Source: Chloroflexota bacterium
GTDB lineage: Bacteria; Chloroflexota; Dormibacteria; CF-121
DNA length: 14,806 nucleotides
Direction of reading: 5' to 3'
Assembly: GCA_005880605.1 (NCBI GenBank)
Contig: VBIS01000104.1
Coordinates: 1 to 14,806 of the forward strand
The notes beneath the pieces were generated by a model. The model did not search any database. It saw nothing but the letters and a program-made list of their open reading frames with translations, and was not told the origin of the DNA. Below, piece after piece: positions 13,134-14,806 of the stretch; the first letter of the stretch is position 1, and every line of letters starts with the position of its first letter. Both the position numbers and the translations under genes were made by a program.

Positions 13134-14105
13134 ATGAGCGCCCCCTACGGCGACGGCCCGCTGGCCTTCGTCTTTCCCGGGCAGGGATCGCAATACGTCG
13201 GCATGGGCAAAGCCCTCTACGACGCATCGGAAACGGCGCGCCGTGTTTTTCGGCGGGCCGACGAGATCCTCGGGTTCGGACTGACGCGCATCTGTTTCGA
13301 AGGGCCTGAGCAGGAGCTCAACGACACCATCAATGCCCAGCCCGCGATTCTCACGGTCAGTATCGCGTGCCTGACGGCGATGCGGGAACGCTGGCACACG
13401 ATGGGCCAGGTGGTCGCCCCGCGATATGTGGCGGGCCACAGCCTCGGCGAGTTCACGGCGCTGGTGGCCGCCGATGTCATCGACTTCGATACCGCCCTCG
13501 TCCTGGTTCGTGAGCGTGGTCGCCTGATGAAGGAGAACGGCACCGAGCGTCCCGGTGGGATGCTCGCCGTGCTGGGCCTCGACCGCGACGCCCTGGAAGC
13601 GGTGGTGACGGAGGCCTCCGTGATGGGCGTCATCACCCTGGCCAATGCGAACTCTCCTGGACAGATGGTGCTCTCCGGTGAGGCGGCGGCGCTCGAGCGC
13701 GCGGCCGAGCTGGCGCGCGCCCGTGGCGCGGCCAAAGTCGTCCGGCTTCCGATCAGCATCGCCTCGCACTCGCCGCTGATGGCGCGGGCCGCCGCGCAGT
13801 TCGGCGAGATCGTCGCCAAGCTTCCGCTGCGTCAGCCACGGATCCCGGTAGTGGCCAACATCACCGGCCAGATCCTCACCAGCGCTGACGACATCCGCAA
13901 GGAGCTGGCCGACCACATCCTCAAGCCGGTGCAATGGACCTCATCCGTGGTCGAGATGGTGGCTCGCGGCAGCGCGGAATTTCTCGAGATCGGGCCCGGC
14001 CAGGTGCTCTCGGGGCTGATCCGGCGCATCAGCCAGGAAGCTCACGTGGTGACCCTGAACGACCGCGAGGTCGCGCGCGTCCTCACCCCGTTGCCACTGG
14101 GATGA
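13134..14105 (+). CDS. fabD: Malonyl-CoA:ACP transacylase
   Basis: 323-aa enzyme that moves malonyl from CoA to ACP, giving the extender unit for chain elongation. Motifs: 'FPGQGSQYVGMGK' (14-26) forming the oxyanion side, the nucleophile elbow 'GHSLGEF' (101-107) with Ser103, Arg128 that binds the malonyl carboxylate ('RERGRLM'), and His212 in 'SHSPLM'. Further typical segments are 'NANSPGQMVLSG' (171-182) and 'GPGQVLSGLI' near the C-terminus. Length is about 10-15 residues longer than E. coli FabD. ATG 13134 has no SD, so translation probably depends on coupling to acpP. Its TGA overlaps the ATG of the next fabF by four bases (ATGA, 14102-14105). Confidence 0.97.
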   Translation: MSAPYGDGPLAFVFPGQGSQYVGMGKALYDASETARRVFRRADEILGFGLTRICFEGPEQELNDTINAQPAILTVSIACLTAMRERWHTMGQVVAPRYVAGHSLGEFTALVAADVIDFDTALVLVRERGRLMKENGTERPGGMLAVLGLDRDALEAVVTEASVMGVITLANANSPGQMVLSGEAAALERAAELARARGAAKVVRLPISIASHSPLMARAAAQFGEIVAKLPLRQPRIPVVANITGQILTSADDIRKELADHILKPVQWTSSVVEMVARGSAEFLEIGPGQVLSGLIRRISQEAHVVTLNDREVARVLTPLPLG

Positions 14106-14806
14106 AGCGGGTCGTCGTGACCGGCGTGGGGGCGGTGACGCCGGTCGGTCTCGATGCGCCCAGCACCTGGGCCTCTATGCTCGAAGGCCAGTCTGGGATC
14201 GGCAAGGTGACGCTCTTCGACGCCAGCGAATACCCGGTGCAGATCGCCGGCGAGGTGAAGGGGTTTGACGCCACCGGCCGGATCGAGCCGAAGGAGCTCC
14301 GTCGCATGGACCGCTATGCCCAGCTGGGGCTGGTCGCCGCCCAGGAGGCATTCGCCGACGCCGGGCTCGCGAAGAACGGCCTGATTGACGATATCGGCGT
14401 CATCTTCGGAAGCGCGGCGGGTGGACTGGGGGTTTTCCTCGAGCAGCAGCGCATCCTCCAGGAGCGCGGGCTGAAAAGGGTCAGCCCGACCTTCATCCAG
14501 AACATGCTGGTCGACACGGCGTCGGGGCATATCGCCATCGCTCTCGGCCTGCGTGGGCCGAACATGGCCGTGGTCTCTGCCTGCGCCACCGGCAGCGGCG
14601 CTGTGGGAGAGGCCTTTGAGACGATCCGCCGGGGGGATGCGGCAGCGATCGTAACGGGCGGATCCGAGGCCGTGCTCATCCCGGTCGTCTATGCCGGCTT
14701 CTGTGCCATGCGGGCCCTCGCGCAGCACGAGGACCCAACCCAGGCATCGCGCCCCTTCGATCGCGATCGCACCGGCTTTGTGATTTCCGAAGGTGCCGGA
14801 GCCCTC
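14102..14806 (+). CDS. fabF: 3-oxoacyl-ACP synthase II (KAS II), second copy, 3' end outside window
   Basis: The first 235 codons of a KAS II are present and the frame is open to the window end. It begins MKRVVVTGVGAVTPVG, the usual FabF N-terminus, and carries the nucleophile Cys161 in 'VVSACATGSGAVGEAF', 'TGGSEA' (185-190) and 'SRPFDRDRTGFVISEGAGAL' (216-235). The two His and the Lys of the active site are beyond the edge. It starts at ATG 14102 inside the fabD stop, so acpP, fabD and fabF form one coupled operon, the usual housekeeping arrangement. It differs clearly from the reverse-strand copy (for example in residues 90-130), so the two are paralogues rather than a recent duplication. 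Confidence 0.95.
   Translation, partial: MKRVVVTGVGAVTPVGLDAPSTWASMLEGQSGIGKVTLFDASEYPVQIAGEVKGFDATGRIEPKELRRMDRYAQLGLVAAQEAFADAGLAKNGLIDDIGVIFGSAAGGLGVFLEQQRILQERGLKRVSPTFIQNMLVDTASGHIAIALGLRGPNMAVVSACATGSGAVGEAFETIRRGDAAAIVTGGSEAVLIPVVYAGFCAMRALAQHEDPTQASRPFDRDRTGFVISEGAGAL

Noticed and set aside
13095..13934. Reverse 279-aa frame opposite fabD
   Set aside because: His/Arg/Gly-rich antisense of a clear FabD.
1..14806. CRISPR array, insertion sequence, tRNA or phage genes
   Set aside because: No regularly spaced repeats, transposase or integrase motifs, terminal inverted repeats or tRNA cloverleaf were seen. The window looks like ordinary chromosome apart from the points listed.

Overview
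The window is GC-rich, carries no RNA gene, insertion sequence or CRISPR array, and is packed with genes, often only a few bases apart or overlapping. Several genes lack a Shine-Dalgarno (SD) sequence and instead have a -10 like hexamer 5-9 bases before the start codon, which points to leaderless transcription. Together with the gene content (AI-2E-type permease, MoeA, EF-G-like factor, soluble MgtE_N/CBS protein, odd Nramp, split FAS-II genes) this suggests a high-GC terrabacterial lineage such as Chloroflexota or Candidatus Dormibacterota. That placement is an inference.

Region 1 (1-5033): the 5' end of a reverse-strand WYL/DeoR-type HTH regulator, then a forward run of an AI-2E family membrane protein, a small unknown protein, MoeA (molybdenum cofactor synthesis) and an EF-G-like translational GTPase. 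Region 2 (5035-8019): a reverse Nudix hydrolase shares a 27-base divergent promoter with a forward unknown gene. Then come a REP-like hairpin, an unknown 153-aa gene with a LexA-like box in its promoter, and a PfkB-type kinase whose stop codon overlaps the start of a macrodomain (ADP-ribose-binding) gene.

Region 3 (7348-12692, reverse) reads as one operon in transcription order: a FabH-fold protein that has lost its whole Cys-His-Asn triad, a complete KAS II (FabF), a soluble PRC-barrel/MgtE_N/CBS protein, and an Nramp-family transporter with altered metal-site motifs. The Nramp frame has no stop after its last membrane helix and runs antisense through the whole macrodomain gene. Region 4 (12880-14806, forward) is a standard fatty acid synthesis operon: acpP, fabD and a second fabF cut by the window end.

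Regions 3 and 4 diverge from a 187-base intergenic region holding a perfect 8+8 inverted repeat next to a TAAAAT -10 box, a likely operator. The most unusual content is the degenerate KAS III-like protein translationally coupled to a KAS II, and the pairing of a channel-less MgtE_N/CBS sensor with a non-canonical Nramp transporter, possibly a Mg2+ uptake module that borrowed the cytosolic Mg sensor of MgtE.
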